A DNA stretch of 64,000 nt, taken from Actinomyces capricornis. Lineage in GTDB: Bacteria > Actinomycetota > Actinomycetes > Actinomycetales > Actinomycetaceae. The stretch covers positions 2,666,001-2,730,000 of the forward strand of contig NZ_AP025017.1 of assembly GCF_019974135.1 (NCBI RefSeq), given 5' to 3'. The stretch's first letter is position 1. The number at the start of each line of letters is the position of its first letter. This document shows positions 17,559 to 25,505 of the stretch, piece after piece. Under the pieces are notes generated by a model. That model did no database searches. It saw only the letters and a program-made list of their open reading frames with translations, and had not been told where the DNA came from. Position numbers and translations under genes: made by a program.

Positions 17559-18016
17559 AGCGGTATCGCCCGGGCCGTGGCGCTATTCAAGGACGGTGAG
17601 GTGCTCCTGTCGGAGACGACATCCACCGGCACGGTGAGCAGATCCGAGAGGTCCTCCTGGAGATGCAGGAGATCAACGATGTCCGCATCAGCGGGGAAAC
17701 GGATGAGAAGATCGACATCGGAATCAGGGTCGTCCGTGCCTTCAGCGATCGATCCGAATACGCGCATGTCGCTGCACCCGGACTGGGCTGCCCTGGCCTT
17801 CACCTCATGGCGTGCGTGCTTGAGGAGGACCGAGGGGCGGATCTTCAGGGCATGATCCAGTCGGGCGCGCACGTTGCTCGAGGGCTGCCGTGCGCCACTC
17901 TCGACAGAGGCGATCAGGGACTGCTTCACCCCGGAGGCGGCAGCCAGCTCCCGCTGCGTCATGCCGGCCGCAGTGCGGCGGAATCGCAGTCGATCAGCCT
18001 CGGATCGTGGCCCCAT
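17555..18016 (-). CDS. mntA: MntA-like nucleotidyltransferase antitoxin with N-terminal HTH
   Basis: A 153-residue fusion. Residues 8-60 are an XRE-type helix-turn-helix (MTQRELAAASGVKQSLIASVE). Residues 82-150 are a minimal nucleotidyltransferase with the G-S-X10-D-X-D motif (Gly88-Ser89, Asp100, Asp102). In known pairs MNT proteins neutralise HepT by modifying it; the fused HTH suggests that it also represses its own operon. ATG 18016 is chosen because a TATCAT -10 lies 6 nt upstream; GTG 18034 is the longer alternative. It is the first gene of a two-gene operon with hepT. Confidence 0.82.
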   Translation of the reverse strand: MGPRSEADRLRFRRTAAGMTQRELAAASGVKQSLIASVESGARQPSSNVRARLDHALKIRPSVLLKHARHEVKARAAQSGCSDMRVFGSIAEGTDDPDSDVDLLIRFPADADIVDLLHLQEDLSDLLTVPVDVVSDRSTSPSLNSATARAIPL

Positions 18017-18022
18017 GCAGCA

Positions 18023-18028
18023 ATGATA
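18023..18028 (-). promoter_or_regulatory. Leaderless -10 element for mntA-hepT
   Basis: TATCAT on the minus strand, 6 nt before ATG 18016; no ribosome binding site is visible. Confidence 0.45.
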
Positions 18029-18165
18029 GCGCACATGCGATCACGGTCGGCGGTCCTGTGGGCCATGCGCGACTGGAGCCTCGGTGCTCATCATGCTGGC
18101 GGGCGGGTGCCCCAGGGTGGGGGAGAGGGCGTGGATCCGACCACTGGGACCCCAAGAATAGTGGC

Positions 18166-18363
18166 ATGCACCACGATGCAGCGGTCCCCGGGGCCCTCTA
18201 CGCCGCCACCCTCGTCGACACCGCAGTGCTCGCCGGGTTCATGATCTCCTACGTCATCACCATCGATGCCTTCTTCAGCCATGCCCTGCGCACCGGTCGG
18301 CGCCGCCACCTACCTCATCGCCCCGGCCCGGCTGGCGGTGAGCCCGGTCCCAACCTCGTCTGA
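18166..18363 (+). CDS. Small putative membrane peptide or gene remnant
   Basis: A 65-codon frame encoding one clear hydrophobic segment (about residues 9-35, including VLAGFMISYVITIDAFF) followed by an Arg/His/Pro-rich tail that looks like a frame change. AAGAAT lies 6 nt upstream of ATG 18166, matching the leaderless pattern seen elsewhere. It may be a real small membrane protein or the start of a decayed gene. Apart from this frame and the repeat at 18401, I see nothing in the 650-bp gap from 18017 to 18666. Confidence 0.3.
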   Translation: MHHDAAVPGALYAATLVDTAVLAGFMISYVITIDAFFSHALRTGRRRHLPHRPGPAGGEPGPNLV

Positions 18364-18400
18364 GGCCTCCAGCGACGGCCGCCTGAGCCCCGTCCCGGGC

Positions 18401-18537
18401 GGCGCAGGGGCCGGCCGCCCACAGAATGAGCGTCGCTTCGCGACACGCGCGTCACTTCGCGACGGAGGCGACACCTGCAGGGTACGTCCAAGTCGCGAAG
18501 CGACGTCGAAACCGCGAACCGACGCCCTTTCGGGGCC
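18401..18537. repeat. Dispersed repeat, copy 1 (with internal duplication)
   Basis: About 137 bp, near-identical to 21612-21729. It contains the 13-bp palindrome GTCGCTTCGCGAC (18432-18444), a near copy at 18451-18463 that is absent from copy 2, and its reverse complement at 18492-18504. It ends 130 bp before the hchA-like gene. Confidence 0.8.
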
Positions 18538-18666
18538 GTGCGCCCCATGCCTCCCGCGCCCCATGCCTCCTGCGCTGCCCGCCCCCGCCCTCCCATCCTC
18601 GATCATCCTGGATCTATTGCTAGCATCGATCGGGCACCGTAGAACTGTGAGGAGAGGCTGATCAGC

Positions 18667-19530
18667 ATGACCGCATCGACAACCCCCGTGCCCGACCGCG
18701 CCGAGCACAACGCCTTCTTCCCCTCGGAGTACTCCCTGAGCCAGTACGTCCCGCGCACCACCGACTTCGACGGCGCCGCCGGCGCGCCCCAGGCCGGCCC
18801 CGGGCCGCGCAGCATCCTCGTCATCGCCGTGGACGAGCGCTACCTGCCCACCCGGGGCGGGCGCCTGTTCTCCACCGGCAACCACCCGGTGGAGACCCTC
18901 GTGCCGCTCATGCACCTGCAGGCCGCCGGCTACGAGATCGAGGTGGCCACGCTCTCGGGTGCCATGGCCAAGCTCGAGATGTGGGCCATGCCCCAGGACG
19001 ACGCCGCCGTCAAGGCCGCCTATGAGGCGCTGCTGCCCAGACTGCTGCGGCCCAAGCGCCTGGCCGACATCGTCGCCACCGAGCTGGGGCCCGACTCGCC
19101 CTACGCCGCCGTGTTCATCCCCGGGGGCCATGGCGCCATGGGCGCGGGCATCCCCACCAGCACCGCCGTCCGGGACACCCTGGCCTGGGCCCTGGAGGAG
19201 GAGCGCCCCATCATCACCCTGTGCCACGGCCCGGCCGCCCTGTGCGCCGCCACCGATGAGGACGGCGCCTCCCTGTTCGCCGGCTACTCCCTGTGCGCCT
19301 TCCCCGACGCGCTGGACACCGGCGCCAACGTCGAGATCGGCTACCTGCCCGGCCAGCTGGAGTGGCTGCTGTGCCAGCGCCTGGGCGAGCAGGGCTTGAC
19401 CGTGGTCAACGACTCCATGAGCGGCCAGGTGCACCGCGACCGCCTGCTCCTGACCGGCGACAGCCCCCTGGCGGCCAACGCCCTGGGCCGCATGGCCGTG
19501 GAGGCCCTCACCGGCCAGAGCTACGCCTGA
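18667..19530 (+). CDS. hchA: DJ-1/PfpI superfamily protein, Hsp31 type
   Basis: A 287-residue protein matching Hsp31 (HchA), which acts as a glyoxalase/deglycase on methylglyoxal adducts and as a holdase chaperone. The nucleophile elbow ITLCHGPAAL gives Cys186 with His187 beside it, and the acidic partner is expected in the preceding loops. An upstream HPVETLVPL segment and a long N-terminal extension are typical of the Hsp31 branch rather than short DJ-1 proteins. GAGGAGA lies about 10 nt before ATG 18667. It ends in a strong hairpin. Confidence 0.88.
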   Translation: MTASTTPVPDRAEHNAFFPSEYSLSQYVPRTTDFDGAAGAPQAGPGPRSILVIAVDERYLPTRGGRLFSTGNHPVETLVPLMHLQAAGYEIEVATLSGAMAKLEMWAMPQDDAAVKAAYEALLPRLLRPKRLADIVATELGPDSPYAAVFIPGGHGAMGAGIPTSTAVRDTLAWALEEERPIITLCHGPAALCAATDEDGASLFAGYSLCAFPDALDTGANVEIGYLPGQLEWLLCQRLGEQGLTVVNDSMSGQVHRDRLLLTGDSPLAANALGRMAVEALTGQSYA

Positions 19531-19591
19531 GGCCCCGGTGCCCGCCCCGCCGCGGGGCTGCTCGGAACTGTGTGCGCCCGCAGCGCAGGGA

Positions 19592-19630
19592 CTCTCGCCG
19601 GACCCGGCAGGCCGCCGGGTCCGGCGAGAG
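19592..19630. terminator. Bidirectional hairpin terminator after hchA
   Basis: A perfect 17-bp stem (19592-19608 with 19614-19630) with loop AGGCC lies between two convergent genes. Confidence 0.8.
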
Positions 19631-19670
19631 CGTCGAGGCTGATGGTCCTCAGGGTTCAGCCCATTGACCA

Positions 19671-20501
19671 CTAGAACTGGTGGGCGGGATCCTGCAGGGA
19701 GATGTGGACGTGGTCCTTGTGGTTCGCACTATCGGAGCCTCGGTCCTTCATCGTCTTCCAGCCCTCCTGCTGCCTGGAGAGGCTGAAGATCTTCTGATTG
19801 TGAATGACGTACCACACCTTCAGGCTGTGGGCGTTGGCCTTCGTCCACTCGGCCACGCGCTCCCGGTCCTCAGGGCTGCCGAAGCAGTCCAGGCCATTGC
19901 CGGTGTAATGCGAGGAGCTCTTCTTGGCGCTCTTGTAGGTGTTGCACTCCACGTTCGGGAACTCCTGCTCGATCCTGTCCTTGAGCCACTGAGACCGAGG
20001 GGTGTAGCCCCCATTGGACCCCCAGGCGGGGCCGTGGGGATTATCGAGGGACCCCGATCCCGGCGGCGGTGTGTTGGTGGTGTCGGTGCCGATCTGGTGG
20101 GAGGCGTTGTTGTTCTTCAGGGTGGGATTGAGGTTGACGGAGGCTCCTGCGGGGATGGTCTGGCTGGCTCCCTTGTAGTTGGAGTTGTAGTAGACGGTGA
20201 CGGGCTGGTCGGTGTTGTTCGTGACGGAGGCTGCGTCGTTCTTGAGGCAGTTGCCCTTGCCCTTCCCCGAGCCCTTGAACTCGTAGCAGTTGGGTTGTGA
20301 GTTCCCGTAGTTGGGGATGGAGCCGGTGAAGTCGGAGACGGAGCCCTGCTGGTTGCTGTTGTGGTAGAAGCAGACTTCTCCGCTGTCGCATACTCCGTCG
20401 CGCTCGGCGGCTTGTGCTGTGGTAGGTAGGGCAAGGGCTCCGATGGTGAGGGTGAGGATGGATGCGGCGCTGGCGGCGCGGCGAAGGGAGATGGTGATCA
20501 T
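19671..20501 (-). CDS. Secreted protein: I36 inhibitor-like domain plus D,D-peptidase-like domain
   Basis: A 276-residue exported protein. The signal peptide (1-32) ends in AQA. Residues 35-130 are Cys-, Asn- and Gly-rich with EVCFYHNSN and VTVYYNSNYKG, resembling the crystallin-like peptidase inhibitor I36 fold. After a Thr/Pro linker, residues 165-276 have SHYTGNGLDCFG, VIHNQKIFS and NHKDHVHISL, the His-x6-Asp and His-x-His pattern of the M15/ARB_07466-like C-terminal domain. Together they suggest a secreted zinc peptidase or wall-binding protein. AGAGGAAG lies before ATG 20501. Codon use is less GC-biased than its neighbours. Confidence 0.75.
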   Translation of the reverse strand: MITISLRRAASAASILTLTIGALALPTTAQAAERDGVCDSGEVCFYHNSNQQGSVSDFTGSIPNYGNSQPNCYEFKGSGKGKGNCLKNDAASVTNNTDQPVTVYYNSNYKGASQTIPAGASVNLNPTLKNNNASHQIGTDTTNTPPPGSGSLDNPHGPAWGSNGGYTPRSQWLKDRIEQEFPNVECNTYKSAKKSSSHYTGNGLDCFGSPEDRERVAEWTKANAHSLKVWYVIHNQKIFSLSRQQEGWKTMKDRGSDSANHKDHVHISLQDPAHQF

Positions 20502-20932
20502 GGGAGTCTTCCTCTTTGAAGATGTGGATTGATGGTGGTCGATGGGAGTCGTTGTGCAGTCGTTCTTAGATTGTGATTGCCGCTCCTCGTGGCTGGTGGG
20601 TATTTGGTGTTGAGAACGTTAGAGGAATACGCTCGGGAGTGCCAGGATAATAGTCCCCTTGATGCAATGACGGGAGGTGTGATAAATGCGTAACTATGGA
20701 TTATGTTTAAGTTCTGTCAAGGGGGTGGAGTCCCCATCGCGAGTTGATCTGGTGGGGGAGTGAGCGCTATGTTAGGACATTGGCGTGGATAAGTTTCATG
20801 TTAATCTCAGATCTCCGCTGTTAGTGGCAGGCTACTAGGTTGCTTCTGGGGTTCATGCTGGCCTTCGTGCGGTGATCGGAGGTTCTTCCTGATGGCCGGG
20901 TATGGTGAGTTGATTACATTGACTTTGCGGCT
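20502..20932. other. Non-coding AT-rich stretch
   Basis: About 430 bp of relatively AT-rich sequence upstream of the secreted-protein gene and next to a transposase remnant. It should hold the promoter of the minus-strand gene. I see no convincing gene, tandem repeat or terminal inverted repeat. Confidence 0.5.
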
Positions 20933-21229
20933 TCATACTGTTATTGGCATTCGGTCATGCCTGCCTGAACTGCAGCCTGCCTGGCCGGCGGTGACCACTT
21001 GGCTGTGGTGGGTCAAGGTGCTGGGGATCGTCGCGGGCCGATCGGCGGACTGGCCGTTCCAGCGGGGTTGGGGATGCCTTGTCGCTGGCGATGGTGTGCA
21101 CGCCTGATGAGCGTGACGGTGGTGTGGAATGCGGTAGTGGGTCAGGATGCGCCGGACTGTGGGGCGGTGCAGACCCAGGTGGTAGGCGATGCGCGCCGTC
21201 ATGCCATGACGCCCTTTCAGGGGGTGGCG
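20933..21229 (-). pseudogene. Transposase remnant, IS481-like helix-turn-helix fragment
   Basis: The minus-strand frame reads HPLKGRHGMTARIAYHLGL then HRPTVRRILTHYRIP, which looks like the N-terminal helix-turn-helix of IS481/IS3-type transposases. The frame then becomes uninformative, with no DDE catalytic core. No terminal inverted repeats were found. The call rests on this one segment. Confidence 0.4.
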
Positions 21230-21611
21230 TTAGTGTGGGTTGTCAAGGCGTCCGGGAGGTTGGTCAACCCTCACCCTGCCGCAGGCCCTCATTCACGGCC
21301 CGCCCCGCCCCCGATATCCTGAAGACGTGCAGTGAGCGCTAGGCCTGGCCTGATCCGGCGGCTGGATGGTGATCTGCTTGCGGTTGGCTGCGGTGCTCGG
21401 CTCGGCGTTATCGGCCCGTAGCGGAGCAGCGACGACGGATCGGGGTCGATGTTGGGGGAGCCGCGCACGAATGGGTCCTGGTGCCCAATGCCGGCGGGCT
21501 TGTCGTCGTGTGCTGTGCGACGTGCCGGGAAGGACCCTCGTGGGTGCTCCTGCTCCCCGGATGTGTGGAGGCCCCGGCCCGCGAAGGCTCCCACGGGTCT
21601 TCGCCCTGGGC
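21230..21611. other. Non-coding stretch between remnant and repeat
   Basis: About 380 bp with no frame that looks coding on either strand and no clear structure until the dispersed repeat begins at 21612. Confidence 0.4.
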
Positions 21612-21729
21612 GGCGCAGGGGCCGGCGGCGCGCACAATGGGCGTCGCTTCGCGACGGAGGCGACACCCGCAGGGTACGTCCACGTCGCGAAGCGACGTCG
21701 AAATCGCGAACCGACGCCCTTTCGAGGCC
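21612..21729. repeat. Dispersed repeat, copy 2
   Basis: 118 bp matching 18401-18537 except for the 19-bp duplication found in copy 1. The palindrome GTCGCTTCGCGAC is at 21643-21655 and its reverse complement at 21684-21696, so a folded transcript would form two small hairpins or one large stem. It lies 174 bp upstream of pfp. Confidence 0.8.
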
Positions 21730-21903
21730 CTCAGCCCTGTGCGCCCCTCCCGCCGGCCCGCGCTCCGCCTCCTACCGGGGTCCCAACTGCCGGTCGCCGC
21801 CCGCGGGCGCCGATGGCACGTAGACTCGTGCCCGGTGCGGCATGCGCCGCACGATCCCGACCGGGGCCCACGCCCCGCGAGTCCACAACCTGAAAGGTTC
21901 CCG

Positions 21904-23133
21904 ATGTCGATCCGTCGCGTCGCCCTGCTCACCGCGGGCGGTTTCGCCCCCTGTCTGTCCGCCGCCGTCGGCGACCTCATCGAGCGCTACACCGAGGTCG
22001 CCCCCGAGGTCGAGATCATCGCCTACCAGTACGGCTACCACGGCCTGCTGACCGGCAACTACATCGTCATCGACGACGAGGCCCGCAAGAACGCCGGGAT
22101 CCTGCGCGAGTACGGCGGCTCGCCCATCGGCAACTCCCGCGTCAAGCTTACCAACGCCAAGAACCTCGTCGAGCGCGGGCTGGTCGCCGAGGGCGTCAAC
22201 CCCCTGGAGTTCGCCGCCGAGCAGCTGCGCAAGGACGGCGTCGACGTCCTGCACACCATCGGCGGTGACGACACCAACACCACCGCCGCGGACCTGGCGG
22301 CCTACCTGCACGACAACGACTACGAGCTCACCGTCGTGGGCCTGCCCAAGACCATTGACAACGACGTCGTGCCCATCCGCCAGTCCCTGGGCGCCTGGAC
22401 CGCCGCCGAGGAGGGCGCCGGCTTCGCCCTCAACATCATCGGCGAGCACCGCTCCAACCCCCGCATGCTCATCGTCCACGAGTGCATGGGCCGCAACTGC
22501 GGCTACCTCACCGCCGAGACCGCCCGCCGCTACCACGACCTGCTCAAGACCAGGAAGTGGGCCCCCTCCCTGGGCCTGACCAAGGAGCGCTGGGACGTCC
22601 ACGCCGTCTTCGTCCCCGAGGCCAAGCTCGACATCGCCGCCGAGGCCGAGCGCCTCAAGGCCATCATGGACGAGCAGGGCAATGTCAACATCTTCCTGTC
22701 CGAGGGCGCGGGCGTCCCCGAGATCATCGCCGAGATGGAGGCCGCGGGCCAGGAGGTCCAGCGCGACCCCTTCGGCCACGTCAAGCTCGACACCATCAAC
22801 CCCGGCCAGTGGTTCGCCAAGCAGTTCGCCGAGCTCATCGGGGCCGAGAAGGTCATGGTCCAGAAGTCCGGCTACTACTCGCGCGCCGCCCACGCCAACG
22901 CCGAGGACCTGGCCCTCATCAAGCAGATGTGCGACCTGGCCGTCGAGTGCGCCCTGCGCGGCGAGTCCGGCGTCATCGGCCAGGACGAGGAGAACAACGA
23001 CGAGCTGGCCGCCATCGCCTTCCCGCGCATCGCCGGCGCCAAGCCCTTCGACATCACCCAGCCCTGGTTCATCGAGCTCATGGGCGAGCTCGGCCAGAGC
23101 ATCGAGCCCGCCGAGGTCAGCGCCGAGCACTGA
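21904..23133 (+). CDS. pfp: Pyrophosphate-dependent 6-phosphofructokinase
   Basis: A 409-residue glycolytic enzyme that interconverts fructose-6-phosphate and fructose-1,6-bisphosphate using PPi. The phosphoryl-donor site reads GGDDT (residues 120-124), where the second Asp is the known mark of PPi rather than ATP specificity. Catalytic PKTIDND spans 148-154 and MGRNCGYL follows. GAAAGG precedes ATG 21904. The reaction is reversible and saves ATP, which fits the fermentative lifestyle inferred for the organism and pairs thematically with the polyphosphate kinase at 961. Confidence 0.93.
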   Translation: MSIRRVALLTAGGFAPCLSAAVGDLIERYTEVAPEVEIIAYQYGYHGLLTGNYIVIDDEARKNAGILREYGGSPIGNSRVKLTNAKNLVERGLVAEGVNPLEFAAEQLRKDGVDVLHTIGGDDTNTTAADLAAYLHDNDYELTVVGLPKTIDNDVVPIRQSLGAWTAAEEGAGFALNIIGEHRSNPRMLIVHECMGRNCGYLTAETARRYHDLLKTRKWAPSLGLTKERWDVHAVFVPEAKLDIAAEAERLKAIMDEQGNVNIFLSEGAGVPEIIAEMEAAGQEVQRDPFGHVKLDTINPGQWFAKQFAELIGAEKVMVQKSGYYSRAAHANAEDLALIKQMCDLAVECALRGESGVIGQDEENNDELAAIAFPRIAGAKPFDITQPWFIELMGELGQSIEPAEVSAEH

Positions 23134-23171
23134 GCCGCCGGGCCTCAGCGCCCTCAGCGCCGCCGAGCCCC

Positions 23172-23218
23172 CGCCCCGCCGTCGCAGGCCGCCCTCAGCG
23201 GTCCGCGGCGGCGGGGCG
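23172..23218. terminator. Weak hairpin between pfp and mmpL
   Basis: A 10-bp perfect stem (23172-23181 with 23209-23218) with a 27-nt loop overlaps the 3' end of the convergent transporter gene. Confidence 0.3.
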
Positions 23219-25378
23219 CCCTCGTCGCCGGCCCCCTCGGGGCGGGATGGGCCACCACCAGTTGGCCCGCCCCATGAGCCTCATGGTCGCGGGCAGGAGC
23301 ACCAGGCGGATGAGGGTGGCATCCAGGAGGATGACCAGGGCCATGCCCACCGCCAGCATCGTGAGGTAGGCGATGGAGGAGGTCAGGTAGACCAGGAAGG
23401 AGGCCGACAGGATCCCCGCGGCACTGGTCACCAGCGGGGCCGAGCGCTGCACCCCGACGGCCACCGCATCCTCCAGCCCGGCCCCGCGCCGGTGCTCCTC
23501 CAGGATGCGCAGCACCAGGAGCACCTCGTAGTCCATGGACAGCCCGAAGGCCATGCACACCATGAGGATCGGGATCGACAGGTCGAGGGTCCCGGTGGTG
23601 CTCACCCCCAGCAGCCAGGCCAGGTGCCCCTCCTGGAAGACCCACACCAGCGCCCCGCCCAGCACCGACAGCGACGCCGTGTTGAGCAGGGCCGCCTTGA
23701 TCGGCAGCACGATACTGCGCGTGGCCGCCACCAGCACCAGGGTGCTCAGCAGCAGCAGGACGCCCAGCGCCAGGGGCAGGCGCTCGATCAGGGCCTGGCG
23801 GTAGTCCGCCAGCTCCGCGGGGTACCCGCCCACGACGGCGCCCTGGGGCCCGGGCACCGCCCTGACCCGCTCCACCAGCGCGTAGGGATCGGCCTCCAGG
23901 GCCTCCTCGGTGGGGATGAGGACCAGGGGCACGTCGATCGGCAGGCCGCGCTCCCGTGGGTCGACCACCTCACTGACCCCCGGTACGCGGCTGAGGGCCT
24001 CGGCGTAGCCGCGGGCCTTCTGCGGCGGTCCCTGATCGGCCGGGGCCGTCATCGAGATGGCGATCATGTCATCGACATCCACCGGGTAGCCCTCGCGGAT
24101 GGCCTGGGCCACCTGCCGGCTGCTGGTGTGCGGGGGCAGGATGCGGTCATCGGGAGGCCCCACCTCCATCCTGAGCACCGGCAGCGCCATGACCGCCGTG
24201 ACCGCCAGGCCCGCCAGCAGGCACGCGACCGGACGGCGCATCGCCGCCCGGGCCCCGCGGGCGAAGAGCCCGTCATCGCGGCCGGTGCCGGGGCCCCGCC
24301 CGTCCACCCGGGCGCCCAGCATCGCCAGGAGGGCCGGCAGGACGACGACGGCCAGGACCGTGGCCACGGCGACGACGCAGATCCCCGCGTAGGCCAAGGA
24401 CCTCAGGAAGGGGAAGGGCAGCAGCAGGAGTGCGGCCAGGGCGGCGGCCACCGCTGCGGCCGAGACGATGACCGTATGCCCCGCGCCCCGCACCGCCTGG
24501 ATCGCGGCGCCCTCCGGGTCCAGGCCGCCTTCCCGCGCCTCGCGGTGGCGCGCGATGACGAACAGCCCGTAGTCCACGCCCAGGGCGATGCCCATGACCA
24601 GGATGAGGTTGGCCGCGAAGGTGGAGACCTCGGTCAGGGAGGCGATGACCCCGATGAGGGCCATGGACCCCAGGACCGAGGCGATCCCCAGGCCCAGGGT
24701 CGCCAGCGCGGCCGCCGGGCGCCGCAGGACGATGAGCAGCAGGACCAGGACCCCGGGCAGGATGATGACCTCGGCGATGAGGAAGTCGGCCCGGGCCTGG
24801 TCGGCCACCTGCCGGAAGACCTCGTCACTGCCGCCGACCTCCACGTGCACCGCCCCGTGCCGGCCGGAGATGGCGGGGGACAGGTCGTCCAGGAGGGTGC
24901 GCGTCGTCGTCGGATCGCCGACCAGGCGGGCCATCATGAGCGCGCTGTCGCCCTCGCGTGAGGACATGGCCTCCCAGTGCCCGGTGCTCCAGTAGGAGAA
25001 GACGCCCTCGACCCCCGGGGTCTGCTCCAGCCTCCGGGCCACCTGGTCGGCAGAGTCGCGCACCTGCGGATCGTCCAGGGCGTGGCCCTGGGCGGGGCGC
25101 AGGAGCAGGGTGAGGTTGGGGGTGCCGGTGCCCCGGCTCTCCAGGTGGTCCGCGGCGAGCACGGACGGGGAGCCGGGCACCTCGAACCTGGCCAGCTGGA
25201 GGCGGGGCATCGTCCCGGCCGCGGCGACGGCGGCAAGGACGAGCAGGGCCAGGGCCGCGGCCGCCACCGCTCGCCGGCGCTGGACCGACCATCGCGCGAT
25301 CGCCTCCAGGCAGGCCTCGAAGCGGCTGGTCCGGTGGGCTGTCGTGCGGCACTGCGCGGCGCCCCTCATCTCGTTCAT
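23195..25378 (-). CDS. MMPL/RND-family membrane transporter
   Basis: A 727-residue inner-membrane exporter of the MMPL branch of the RND superfamily. The pattern is one N-terminal helix (about 37-56), an extracytoplasmic loop, five helices, then a second loop and five more helices: the two-repeat, 12-helix RND layout. Family members export lipids, hydrophobic drugs or siderophores; the substrate is unknown. It is transcribed divergently from a marR gene with a palindrome between them, so it is probably repressed by that MarR. ATG 25378 is used; a -10 lies 7 nt upstream. Confidence 0.88.
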   Translation of the reverse strand: MNEMRGAAQCRTTAHRTSRFEACLEAIARWSVQRRRAVAAAALALLVLAAVAAAGTMPRLQLARFEVPGSPSVLAADHLESRGTGTPNLTLLLRPAQGHALDDPQVRDSADQVARRLEQTPGVEGVFSYWSTGHWEAMSSREGDSALMMARLVGDPTTTRTLLDDLSPAISGRHGAVHVEVGGSDEVFRQVADQARADFLIAEVIILPGVLVLLLIVLRRPAAALATLGLGIASVLGSMALIGVIASLTEVSTFAANLILVMGIALGVDYGLFVIARHREAREGGLDPEGAAIQAVRGAGHTVIVSAAAVAAALAALLLLPFPFLRSLAYAGICVVAVATVLAVVVLPALLAMLGARVDGRGPGTGRDDGLFARGARAAMRRPVACLLAGLAVTAVMALPVLRMEVGPPDDRILPPHTSSRQVAQAIREGYPVDVDDMIAISMTAPADQGPPQKARGYAEALSRVPGVSEVVDPRERGLPIDVPLVLIPTEEALEADPYALVERVRAVPGPQGAVVGGYPAELADYRQALIERLPLALGVLLLLSTLVLVAATRSIVLPIKAALLNTASLSVLGGALVWVFQEGHLAWLLGVSTTGTLDLSIPILMVCMAFGLSMDYEVLLVLRILEEHRRGAGLEDAVAVGVQRSAPLVTSAAGILSASFLVYLTSSIAYLTMLAVGMALVILLDATLIRLVLLPATMRLMGRANWWWPIPPRGGRRRGRPAAADR

Positions 25379-25385
25379 GACCGCT

Positions 25386-25413
25386 ATGGTATGCGATCAA
25401 TATGATATGTAAA
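25386..25413 (-). promoter_or_regulatory. Promoter of the mmpL gene (-35 and leaderless -10)
   Basis: Minus-strand TTTACA (25408-25413) and TACCAT (25386-25391) are 16 bp apart, and the -10 ends 7 nt before ATG 25378. Confidence 0.6.
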
Positions 25414-25427
25414 CCGAGATTGGTTTA
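25410..25427. promoter_or_regulatory. Candidate MarR operator
   Basis: TAAACC (25410-25415) and GGTTTA (25422-25427) form a perfect inverted repeat around GAGATT. It overlaps the mmpL -35 and the likely marR -35, so one dimer could silence both genes. A second smaller palindrome, ATCA-n3-TGAT, is at 25396-25406. Confidence 0.6.
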
Positions 25428-25452
25428 TCCGGTGGTGCTGGCACGGTAGTAC
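25424..25452 (+). promoter_or_regulatory. Candidate marR promoter
   Basis: TTTATC (25424-25429) and TAGTAC (25447-25452) are separated by 17 bp and overlap the candidate operator. Confidence 0.4.
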
Positions 25453-25505
25453 CATCGAAACGCGCTCCGGGCAGGTCGGGGCGATCAAGCCCTGTGGAGG
25501 ATGTC

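Noticed and set aside
18401..18537. Possible structured ncRNA gene
   Set aside because: The same sequence recurs at 21612-21729 with a local duplication, which fits a dispersed repeat better than a unique RNA gene.
20892..21107. 71-codon plus-strand frame near the transposase remnant
   Set aside because: Trp/Gly-rich peptide without motifs; the opposite strand has the helix-turn-helix match.
22682..24961. 759-codon plus-strand frame across pfp and mmpL
   Set aside because: Out of frame with pfp and antisense to the MMPL transporter; Pro/Ser/Arg then His/Gln-rich composition.
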